A model generated the notes under the pieces. That model was not told the origin of the DNA, searched no databases, and was given only the letters and a program-made list of their open reading frames with translations. A program made the position numbers and the translations under genes. A DNA stretch of 5,290 nucleotides from Euryarchaeota archaeon UBA126 (GTDB taxonomy: Archaea > Thermoplasmatota > Poseidoniia > Poseidoniales > Thalassarchaeaceae): assembly GCA_002497025.1 (NCBI GenBank), contig DAMG01000067.1:1-5290 (forward strand), given 5' to 3'. Below are positions 1 to 5,290 of the stretch, piece by piece (the stretch's first letter is position 1; each line of letters starts with the position of its first letter).

Positions 1-867
1 GAATTCCACAGCTTAGGTGTTAGGATTATTTTCTCAGCACTTCCCGACGAACCAGCCGCAAGGGTGGAACGAAATTTAGCGGCGGCAGGATTCCTTGTAG
101 TTTCCCATGCTCAAGTCCATCGTCTAGAAACAGATGTTCCACTAATCGTTCCTGAAGTCAATATCCAAGATTTGAGTATTCTGAAGAAACAATCTGAAAG
201 TTCTGAAGGCCGCCTAATTTCTTGTTCCAATTGCACGGTTTCACCGATTGCGATTACCCTTTATCCATTAATGCAAATAGCCGACATTACTTCGGTAAAA
301 ATAGCCACTCAGCAAGCTCTTTCTGGTGGGGGTAGAATTCTTCTAGCTGAAGGTAGAGCAGGTCGCCAAATCAACAGCGAAATACCAGGAGAGGCTGAAT
401 CAATAATTACTGAATTATCAAAGATATTGTCGTGTGAATTCGATATAGAAGCCTCCTGTGAAAGAGTTATGAGAGATCACGGTCATTACGCGAGAATCGA
501 AGTGGAATTTGGAGAACCGATTAGCGCTCACCAAGTTATTCGTGCATGGCGAGAATCACATTCACGCAGCCAAGAACTCAACCTTCCTTCAGCGACAAAA
601 AAGCCGATTATTTTCGTAGATGGAGAACTTGATGATAACCACCGCTGGGTTGGTTTTGAACAGTATAAACACCCAGGTCTCGACCTAAAAGCCGCGATGG
701 CGGTGGCCGTTGGAGAGGTAGAGATAAACGGCTCAAAACTTAGATTTTCTACAATGGCTGACAATACAATTCGTGGTGCATCAGGATATTCAGTTTTACT
801 CGTTGAACAATTACTCGCCGACGGGCTTCTGCATGATAACAACACCATACTTGCCCAAGAGATTTGA
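1..867 (+). CDS. asd: Aspartate-semialdehyde dehydrogenase, archaeal type (5'-truncated by window edge)
   Basis: This cytoplasmic enzyme reduces aspartyl-4-phosphate to aspartate semialdehyde with NADPH, the branch point to lysine, threonine and methionine. The frame is open from base 1 to the TGA at 865-867 (288 residues visible). The family is usually about 340-350 residues, so the N-terminal Rossmann nucleotide-binding part lies outside the window. The GTG at 64 is an internal valine: the family pattern (SALPDEPA, then AHRLETDVPLIVPEVN in slightly varied form) already starts before it. The catalytic cysteine is in SNCTVS (TGC at 232-234). QQALSGGG matches the family's QAvSGaG. The likely catalytic histidine is in the DHGHYARIEVEF segment near 478-490. 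LPSATKKPIIF and the C-terminal NTIRGASG are also family features. The RPQPRLD-like stretch common in relatives is poorly conserved here (HPGLD remains). It is followed after 36 nt by the METTL5-like gene, perhaps in one transcript. Confidence 0.94.
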   Translation, partial: EFHSLGVRIIFSALPDEPAARVERNLAAAGFLVVSHAQVHRLETDVPLIVPEVNIQDLSILKKQSESSEGRLISCSNCTVSPIAITLYPLMQIADITSVKIATQQALSGGGRILLAEGRAGRQINSEIPGEAESIITELSKILSCEFDIEASCERVMRDHGHYARIEVEFGEPISAHQVIRAWRESHSRSQELNLPSATKKPIIFVDGELDDNHRWVGFEQYKHPGLDLKAAMAVAVGEVEINGSKLRFSTMADNTIRGASGYSVLLVEQLLADGLLHDNNTILAQEI

Positions 868-903
868 CCGCACACGCCAATAGAGCGACTACCTTCCCGC
901 GTT

Positions 904-1518
904 GTGCGTCAGCGCCAACTTGCCATGCTCCTTTCCTCTTTACCACCACATCCGTGTGGAGATATCGAATTGGAGCAATATACTACTTCGGGTGATATTG
1001 CAGCCTCATGGTTAGCACAAATTGCTGCATTCGGCGACCTATCAACTGATTCATCGATTGCTGATTTAGGCGCAGGAAACGGGATTTTAGGGATTGGTGC
1101 GGCATTGAGGGGTGTGTCTCACGTAGTTTTGGTAGAAGTGGATGAACAAGCCTGCTCTGTTGCATTCCAATCAATTGAGCAGGCGGGTGTATCAGATTCT
1201 GTGGAAATATTCTGCAAAAAGGTGGATGATTCATTGGATTTAAGTGGTGCAGATTTGATAATTTCCAATCCACCTTGGGGAACTCAAAAGCCGAAATCGG
1301 ACCGACCTTTTCTTGATGCAATAATTCGCTCAAATGCCATCGCCCATCTGATGCATAGCGCTGAAGCAACACATATCGAGACGATATTCGAGTCGGCTGG
1401 ATGGGAAGTTGAGAGATATTGGGAAACAGATTTCGCGTTACCCGCTGCCTATTCACACCACTACAGTCGTCAAGGAAAGACCAGAGTAGGATTCTGGCGT
1501 TTGTTACCGCCAGTATAA
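904..1518 (+). CDS. METTL5-like adenine-N6 RNA methyltransferase (COG2263)
   Basis: This is a class I SAM-dependent methyltransferase of 204 residues, the usual length for archaeal COG2263/METTL5 proteins. Human METTL5 (with TRMT112) makes m6A in 18S rRNA, and the archaeal members are presumed to act on 16S rRNA. Visible motifs are LEQY (residues 23-26, the conserved lead-in), the SAM-binding loop ADLGAGNGILGIGA (53-66), an acidic strand end VLVEVD (75-80), and the catalytic NPPW (122-125) followed by GT and DRPFLDA (133-139). NPPW places it among N6-adenine enzymes; most METTL5 relatives that I recall have NPPF. The GTG at 904 was chosen because the protein then begins RQRQLAMLLSSLPP, like the family's basic start before the leucine-rich helix. 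ATG 925 would remove part of that helix. No clear ribosome binding site is present. The gene lies 36 nt after asd in the same frame, separated by one TGA. The target in this organism is inferred. Confidence 0.9.
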   Translation: MRQRQLAMLLSSLPPHPCGDIELEQYTTSGDIAASWLAQIAAFGDLSTDSSIADLGAGNGILGIGAALRGVSHVVLVEVDEQACSVAFQSIEQAGVSDSVEIFCKKVDDSLDLSGADLIISNPPWGTQKPKSDRPFLDAIIRSNAIAHLMHSAEATHIETIFESAGWEVERYWETDFALPAAYSHHYSRQGKTRVGFWRLLPPV

Positions 1519-1536
1519 TCTCAAGTTCTCACTTTT

Positions 1537-1590
1537 GCCGTGCTACGCACGGCCGGACCGTTCATAGGGGGCTGGCCGGTCGCCCGCCTC
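1537..1590 (+). promoter_or_regulatory. GC-rich, self-complementary leader/intergenic element before csl4
   Basis: These 54 bases contain 41 G or C by hand count (about 76%), far above the surrounding genes. They hold a perfect 7-bp hairpin with a TAC loop (1537-1543 with 1547-1553). A second possible stem pairs 1566-1572 (AGGGGGC) with 1582-1589 (GCCCGCCT), with one bulged G, ending 2 nt before the ATG. An alternative pairs GACCG (1556-1560) with CGGTC (1577-1581), or GGCCGG (1551-1556) with CTGGCC (1572-1577). The alternatives compete with each other. No ribosome binding site is seen before the csl4 ATG. The element could be a structured 5' leader, a protein-binding site, or the 3' end of the METTL5 transcript. 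A T4 run (1532-1535) precedes the first hairpin and no T-run follows it, so it is not a standard intrinsic terminator. The structures are seen in the sequence; the role is inference. Confidence 0.45.
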
Positions 1591-1591
1591 G

Positions 1592-2869
1592 ATGAGTTCT
1601 ACCACTGGCGACTTTGTCACGCCAGGTAATCAAGTCGAAGTACCTACTGGTGCTAGCCTTGGTTCGGGCCTCTCGGAGACTGAATCAGGTGCAATAGCTC
1701 TAGTCAGTGGTACACTCATTTCTGACGGCGATATACTCTCGGTTGATGCTAAAAATCTAGAGACAAATTCACCGCAGATAGGTGATGACGTTATTGCGGA
1801 GGTTATCAAACTCATGCCAAAGGTCGCCATGATTCGTATTCTTCACATCGAAAAGGATGGCGGACATAGAGACCTTTCTGCTGAGAATTTGTTTGCCGAC
1901 ATTTTTGTGACTGAAATCGTTGATAGATTTCTTCCTTCACCCGGCGATGCTATGAGAAGTAGAGATTTGATACGTGCTCGAATTACTCAACTTGAACCAA
2001 ATCTCAAGGCCAGTACTCGGGGTTCTCCCGAATTGGGAGTGCTGTGGGCGATTTGCCCTGCATGCGGAAATGAGTTGATTACTTCTGATCACAAGCAGGA
2101 TTTCAATGTCGATTGTAATCGATGTGATTATTCCGGTTATCGCGCATTATCCAACGGTTTTGGCCATGGCCACAATCTTGGCGAAGATATACAGGAGTTG
2201 AACAGAGCGGGGGAAAGGTGGTCTCCTGAAGCCGAGAGCAACCTCGGTCACGAAGGAGCAAGGCCATACCTTTCGCCAATGGCCGACCATCGTCGTGGGA
2301 TAAGTCATCAAGCATCTCCGGCAGCGATGAGAATGCGATCGGCAATTACAGGAAAAGGCGGCGGCGGAGCTGGAAGACAGCGAGTTCAGCATGAGTGTAA
2401 GTGTACACTGTGTGGTACCGATACAACCGTGCCATTCCAACCAACACCTGGAAAACCAATCCGTTGTAAGGACTGCATGGATAAGGTCAAAGATGGTAAG
2501 GCTACTAAGGAAGAACTTGCTGCTGAACGTAACATATTGACTAAAGCACGCTCTGAAGCCTCCGAACTAGCCGGAATCAAACTCTTCGTAGCACGATTAT
2601 CGTTTGATGTTAATGAGGATGAATTGAGAAATCATTTCTCGACTCATGGAGAGATTACAGAATGTAGCATTGCCAAAGATAGAGAAACAGGTAAATCTCG
2701 CGGATTTGCGTTTGTGAAGTTCGCTAGCCGAAAAGCCGGGGAGAAGGCGATTAAGGAATTGGATGGAAGTGAAATACAGGGCAGAAAAATCAGTGTCCAG
2801 GAATCCAATGATGGCGGAGGCCGCCGAGGTGGGCGCGGTAAAGGAAACAAACGCCATAATCGCCGCTGA
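1592..2869 (+). CDS. csl4: Exosome subunit Csl4 fused to CxxC-x17-CxxC zinc domain, RRM and RG-rich tail
   Basis: The first ~190 of 425 residues form a complete archaeal Csl4, an RNA-binding cap subunit of the 3'-5' exosome. An N-terminal domain (about 8-56, starting FVTPGNQV like the family's FVLPGDxL) leads to an S1-like domain (about 62-138). A zinc ribbon follows, with C155-x2-C158 and C175-x2-C178, preceded by LGVLWAICPACG. Typical archaeal Csl4 ends here. This protein continues with a linker (about 191-268) rich in Gly, His, Ser and Arg, and then a second zinc site, C271-x2-C274-x17-C292-x2-C295. A Lys/Glu-rich helix region (about 296-327) leads to an RRM (about 328-404) with RNP2 LFVARL (331-336) and RNP1 KSRGFAFV (368-375). 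The tail (408-425) is rich in Gly and Arg. No stop or frameshift interrupts the frame. ATG 1592 is the first start after an in-frame TAG at 1565. The RRM probably adds RNA or partner selection to the exosome; this is inference. Confidence 0.9.
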   Translation: MSSTTGDFVTPGNQVEVPTGASLGSGLSETESGAIALVSGTLISDGDILSVDAKNLETNSPQIGDDVIAEVIKLMPKVAMIRILHIEKDGGHRDLSAENLFADIFVTEIVDRFLPSPGDAMRSRDLIRARITQLEPNLKASTRGSPELGVLWAICPACGNELITSDHKQDFNVDCNRCDYSGYRALSNGFGHGHNLGEDIQELNRAGERWSPEAESNLGHEGARPYLSPMADHRRGISHQASPAAMRMRSAITGKGGGGAGRQRVQHECKCTLCGTDTTVPFQPTPGKPIRCKDCMDKVKDGKATKEELAAERNILTKARSEASELAGIKLFVARLSFDVNEDELRNHFSTHGEITECSIAKDRETGKSRGFAFVKFASRKAGEKAIKELDGSEIQGRKISVQESNDGGGRRGGRGKGNKRHNRR

Positions 2870-2939
2870 TTGGAAATTTACTGCTCCTATCAGCCATCAA
2901 TAGCGAAGTCGTGAAGACTGAACAGTAATTCGACAGGTT

Positions 2940-2946
2940 GAGGGGT
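2940..2946 (+). promoter_or_regulatory. Shine-Dalgarno-like site selecting ATG 2950
   Basis: GAGGGGT lies 3 nt before the ATG at 2950, and its GAGG core lies 6 nt before it. It resembles the anti-SD complement GAGGTG. It overlaps the alternative TTG start at 2938, which therefore could not use it. This is the clearest ribosome binding site in the window and favours the ATG start of the radical SAM gene. Confidence 0.55.
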
Positions 2947-2949
2947 AGA

Positions 2950-4731
2950 ATGGAAGGTTGGTTAGTCCTCGACGGATATGAGGATGAACCAGCTGCCTTT
3001 GGTGTCCCAAATTATCTTGGTTTTCATATCCGATATATTTGTGGCGTTCTAGAATCTAAATCAATTCCATACACATACATGACCATCGATGAGTGGAGAT
3101 TATTCCACAAGCAGAAACTTGCAAATTCTACTCAAAGACAAGAACTCAAGCGAGAGCTTTCCGAACTAGATGGAGCGGTTGTTCTCGCGGGAGCAGTAGT
3201 CCCCGGGAAGTATGTTAGAGGCACTCCAATATCACGCAGAGAATTGGATGATTTTCTTGCGATTTTTCCTAGTGAACTGCCAGTCCTTGCAGGTGGCTGG
3301 GCTATCCGCCATTGGCGCTATGATGGATGGATGCCACTACGGACAAATTTATTCTGTGCAGTGCAGGATACTGACGCTACATTGGATTACTTTCTCGGAA
3401 CGGATGATTGGTCTCACAAACGTAGAACTAGTGAGCAGTGGGACAATTGGGCAAAGAAAGGTGCGGCTGGAAAATGCGTCACAAATCATCCCGATCTTTT
3501 TACTCAAGATGGTCGTTCGGGACCATTGACCTACGAAGTGGAATTGTATCAGGGATGCGTGCGTTACAAACGAGGTTGTAAGTTTTGTATCGAACCAAAG
3601 AAAGGAGTTCCGATATGGAGGGACGAGGGGGATGTTATTGCCGAAATTACCACCGCTCTGGACAATGGCGTTCGTCACGTTCGTATAGGTGGCGCTACAG
3701 ACATTTACACCTACAAAGCAGAAGGAGTGGTGGAACTAGAGTATCCTATTCCAGATCCAGAACCAATTGCCAAAGTTCTGCACGGCTTAAGACAAGATGA
3801 GAGACTCCAGATTCTCCATGTCGACAACGCAAACCCTTCTATTGTTTCTGAGAATTTGGAGCCAGCAACGGAGATTACAAAATCCCTAGTTTCGACTCTT
3901 TCGGACGGCGCAGTAGTTTCCTTTGGACTTGAATCTGCAGACCCCAAAGTCCACGAAGAAAATTGGCTAAATTGTGATTCGGAACAACTCAAAATTGCTA
4001 TAAGACATATCAATCAATTTGGTCGAGAGAAGGGTGAAAGAGGTTTACCAAAGTTGCTCCCTGGTCTGAATTTCATCGCAGGATTAAATGGTGAATCGAC
4101 CGAATCATACCGAATTAATCGGGACTTACTAGATTCTCTACGTTCAGAAGGACTATGGTTACGGAGGATAAACATCAGACAGGTGGAAGGGCAAGGGTTT
4201 CAAGAAATTCCGGAGGACACCTTCCAGTCGTTCAAGCGAAGTGTGAGAGAGGAGATAGACAAACCACTCCTCGAGGAAATGTTTCCACTTGGAACAGAAC
4301 TCAAAGGAGTGTGGTGGGAGGCACATGATGATCGAATTAGAAGACCTGAACAAGTGTTACAGGAAATCTACAGAGAACCCTCTATTTATGGTCGAGCGGG
4401 TATAACATTCGGAAGACAAATTGGAGCCTATCCAATATTAGTAGGGACTCCGTATCAGATCCCTCTCGAAACCGAGTCGAATATCATAGTCACCGGTCAT
4501 GGAATGCGAAGTATAAGTGGAGTTGAAACGAACTTATCCATTAACTCAGCAAGCCAATCTCAACTTGAGGCCATACCTGGAATTGGTAGTAAGGCGGCAT
4601 GGCGCATAGTTTCCAATCGAGCTAAGGCATCTAGGAAATCTTCTGAAAACCCCTACTCCGACGTAAAAGCGGCTCTTCAGGAGGCAGGCGTCCAGTCCTA
4701 CGGACTGGCTCTTAAGGTACTCAAGGCGTGA
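2950..4731 (+). CDS. Radical SAM enzyme with C-terminal helix-hairpin-helix (COG1031)
   Basis: This 593-residue protein belongs to a conserved archaeal family of uncharacterised Fe-S oxidoreductases, whose reaction and substrate I do not know. The N-terminus (LVLDGYEDEPAAFGVPNYLG) matches the family's ILDGYtDEPaglGVPpYlG. The cluster site is C203-x6-C210-x2-C213 (codons at 3556, 3577 and 3586), wider than the classical CxxxCxxC, which seems normal for this family. Radical SAM core features follow: GGATD (247-251), GLESAD (326-331), LPGLNFIAGLNGES (about 370-383) and RRINIRQVEG (about 405-414). A family-typical block runs from VREEIDKPLLEEMFP to FGRQIGAYPILVG. The end carries a helix-hairpin-helix, LEAIPGIGSKAA (539-550), of the nucleic-acid-binding ComEA type. 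ATG 2950 is preferred to TTG 2938 because of the SD-like site. Together these suggest radical chemistry on or near a nucleic acid, possibly RNA modification; this is inference. The TGA overlaps an ATG (TGATG). Confidence 0.92.
   Translation: MEGWLVLDGYEDEPAAFGVPNYLGFHIRYICGVLESKSIPYTYMTIDEWRLFHKQKLANSTQRQELKRELSELDGAVVLAGAVVPGKYVRGTPISRRELDDFLAIFPSELPVLAGGWAIRHWRYDGWMPLRTNLFCAVQDTDATLDYFLGTDDWSHKRRTSEQWDNWAKKGAAGKCVTNHPDLFTQDGRSGPLTYEVELYQGCVRYKRGCKFCIEPKKGVPIWRDEGDVIAEITTALDNGVRHVRIGGATDIYTYKAEGVVELEYPIPDPEPIAKVLHGLRQDERLQILHVDNANPSIVSENLEPATEITKSLVSTLSDGAVVSFGLESADPKVHEENWLNCDSEQLKIAIRHINQFGREKGERGLPKLLPGLNFIAGLNGESTESYRINRDLLDSLRSEGLWLRRINIRQVEGQGFQEIPEDTFQSFKRSVREEIDKPLLEEMFPLGTELKGVWWEAHDDRIRRPEQVLQEIYREPSIYGRAGITFGRQIGAYPILVGTPYQIPLETESNIIVTGHGMRSISGVETNLSINSASQSQLEAIPGIGSKAAWRIVSNRAKASRKSSENPYSDVKAALQEAGVQSYGLALKVLKA
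4692..4708 (+). repeat. Perfect 7-bp inverted repeat with TAC loop inside the radical SAM gene
   Basis: CCAGTCC (4692-4698) and GGACTGG (4702-4708) are exact reverse complements separated by TAC, 21 bases before the stop codon. The bases encode part of the C-terminal helical region (VQSYGL), so coding may explain them. The architecture matches the intergenic hairpin at 1537-1553, but the stem sequences differ. No T-run follows, so it is not a typical terminator. The function is unknown and it may be chance. Confidence 0.4.
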
Positions 4732-4787
4732 TGCAACCCGTTCAGGCAGAGGGAATAGTGATAATCTCAGCAAGGACGCCAAGAATC

Positions 4788-5290
4788 ATGTTGAACAAGG
4801 AAATGAGGAGAATCGTTGCTCTAGGGATATGTGTTTTATTCCTTGGAGTTCCAATGCTAGGTTACTTATCTAGTGGTGAGGTATCGCAATCTTTCCTAGA
4901 GGGAGAAAATGAAATTTCCTTCACAAACTCAAGTGGTACAACATTGAATATCCAAGGTAGCGAAGCAGGAACGGTATTCTCCCATTCTGTTTTGGATATT
5001 GGCATAGACGGTCCACTGGTTGTACTTGCGAACGGTACATCTGTAGAATGGTCTCAGGGCAATCCAGTTTACAGTGAAAATTCACTTATCTCTACTTCAG
5101 GAAGATGTTCTATTCTATCCAATTACTCAATGTATTGTTCTGGTTCAAACAACTACGGCCAACTCGGGCTTGGAGACTCGGTTTCAACTTCAGGATATGT
5201 GACTCTAAGCCATGAGCCAGTGGTAATCGATGAAGGTAAAGATCACACCTGTGCAATTCTACTAGACGCCAGCCTTTGGTGTTGGGGCCG
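4788..5290 (+). CDS. Exported RCC1-repeat (beta-propeller) protein, 3'-truncated by window edge
   Basis: The frame is open to the end of the window (167 complete residues). A basic start (MLNKEMRR) and a hydrophobic stretch (about residues 9-27) indicate a signal peptide or membrane anchor, so the protein probably acts outside the cytoplasmic membrane. A Ser/Asn/Gly-rich segment follows. The RCC1-like repeats show C107-x9-C117 followed by SGSNNYGQLGLGD, and C155-x9-C165 followed by WG, preceded by HT. This is the HTCALxxDGxxxCWGxNxxGQLG pattern. An earlier segment (about 77-92) resembles the repeat but lacks both cysteines. The equal C-x9-C spacing suggests disulfide-stapled blades. Start choice is uncertain. 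ATG 4731 overlaps the upstream stop in the same frame, GTG 4758 has GAGGG just before it, and ATG 4803 gives a shorter MRR signal. ATG 4788 fits a normal signal peptide without the long leader. The ligand and role are unknown. Confidence 0.82.
   Translation, partial: MLNKEMRRIVALGICVLFLGVPMLGYLSSGEVSQSFLEGENEISFTNSSGTTLNIQGSEAGTVFSHSVLDIGIDGPLVVLANGTSVEWSQGNPVYSENSLISTSGRCSILSNYSMYCSGSNNYGQLGLGDSVSTSGYVTLSHEPVVIDEGKDHTCAILLDASLWCWG

Noticed and set aside
1..6. EcoRI site (GAATTC) at the first base, possibly a clone boundary
   Set aside because: GAATTC also occurs near 335 and 436, so the site is not special. It could reflect a clone end but says nothing biological.
865..903. Stop-codon readthrough joining asd to the METTL5-like gene
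   Set aside because: Both genes share a frame with a single TGA between them, but each encodes a complete family-typical end or start, so the shared frame is most likely chance.
528..949. Reverse-strand open frames over asd and the METTL5 start
   Set aside because: They lie opposite a strongly conserved enzyme, show no recognisable domains and have low-complexity Ser/Arg composition typical of antisense shadows.
1150..1184. 8-bp inverted repeat GCCTGCTC/GAGCAGGC with a 19-nt spacer
   Set aside because: It lies within METTL5 coding sequence, and one or more such repeats are expected by chance in a window this long.
1537..1590. tRNA or tRNA fragment in the GC-rich gap
   Set aside because: No T-loop consensus (GGTTCRANNCC), acceptor pairing or anticodon arm could be fitted.
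2336..2350. Internal start for a separate zinc-RRM protein (ATG codons at csl4 residues 246 and 248)
   Set aside because: The frame is continuous with Csl4 and no convincing ribosome binding site or promoter is seen in front. A second, shorter product cannot be excluded, but nothing supports it.
2400..2409. 10-bp palindrome AGTGTACACT
   Set aside because: It sits within codons for the second zinc domain of the csl4 product, and a single 10-bp palindrome is not significant.
2103..2857. Several reverse-strand open frames over csl4
   Set aside because: The + strand frame encodes recognisable Csl4, zinc and RRM motifs throughout; the antisense products show no family features.
3212..3800. Alternative + strand frames inside the radical SAM gene
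   Set aside because: They overlap the conserved core, including the cluster cysteines, and the predicted products show no recognisable motif.

Overview
The window most resembles a chromosomal segment of a marine planktonic archaeon, probably Marine Group II/III (Candidatus Poseidoniia). The archaeal assignment rests on a Csl4 exosome subunit, a METTL5-type RNA methylase and a COG1031 radical SAM enzyme, a family I know mainly from archaea. The narrower Poseidoniia call is an inference from the moderate base composition, the RRM and CxxC-x17-CxxC domains, and an exported RCC1-repeat protein next door. No rRNA or other marker is present to confirm it.

Layout, all on the + strand: (1) 1-867, the 3' part of aspartate-semialdehyde dehydrogenase (asd), cut by the window's left edge. 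(2) 904-1518, a METTL5-like adenine-N6 RNA methyltransferase 36 nt downstream. (3) 1537-1590, a 54-bp gap segment of about 76% G+C with a perfect 7-bp hairpin and further self-complementary segments, directly before the next gene. (4) 1592-2869, an exosome Csl4 subunit extended by a linker, a second zinc-binding domain, an RRM and an Arg/Gly-rich tail. (5) 2950-4731, a COG1031 radical SAM enzyme with a C-terminal helix-hairpin-helix. (6) 4788-5290, the start of a secreted or membrane-anchored RCC1-repeat protein, cut by the right edge. No reverse-strand gene, tRNA, rRNA, CRISPR array or mobile element was seen.

Two of the complete genes concern RNA: rRNA methylation and RNA degradation or tailing. 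The radical SAM protein has no established function that I know of. asd (lysine/threonine/methionine synthesis) and the RCC1 protein have no evident link to the RNA genes. The gaps are 36, 73, about 80 and about 56 nt, so co-transcription of parts is possible, but only the asd-METTL5 gap is clearly operon-like.

The most unusual item is the Csl4 fusion. One uninterrupted frame joins a full-length exosome cap subunit to a CxxC-x17-CxxC zinc domain and a eukaryote/cyanobacteria-style RRM with an RG-rich tail, and a GC-rich, potentially structured leader abuts its start codon. This is a plausible new form of substrate recruitment for the archaeal exosome; that function is inference.
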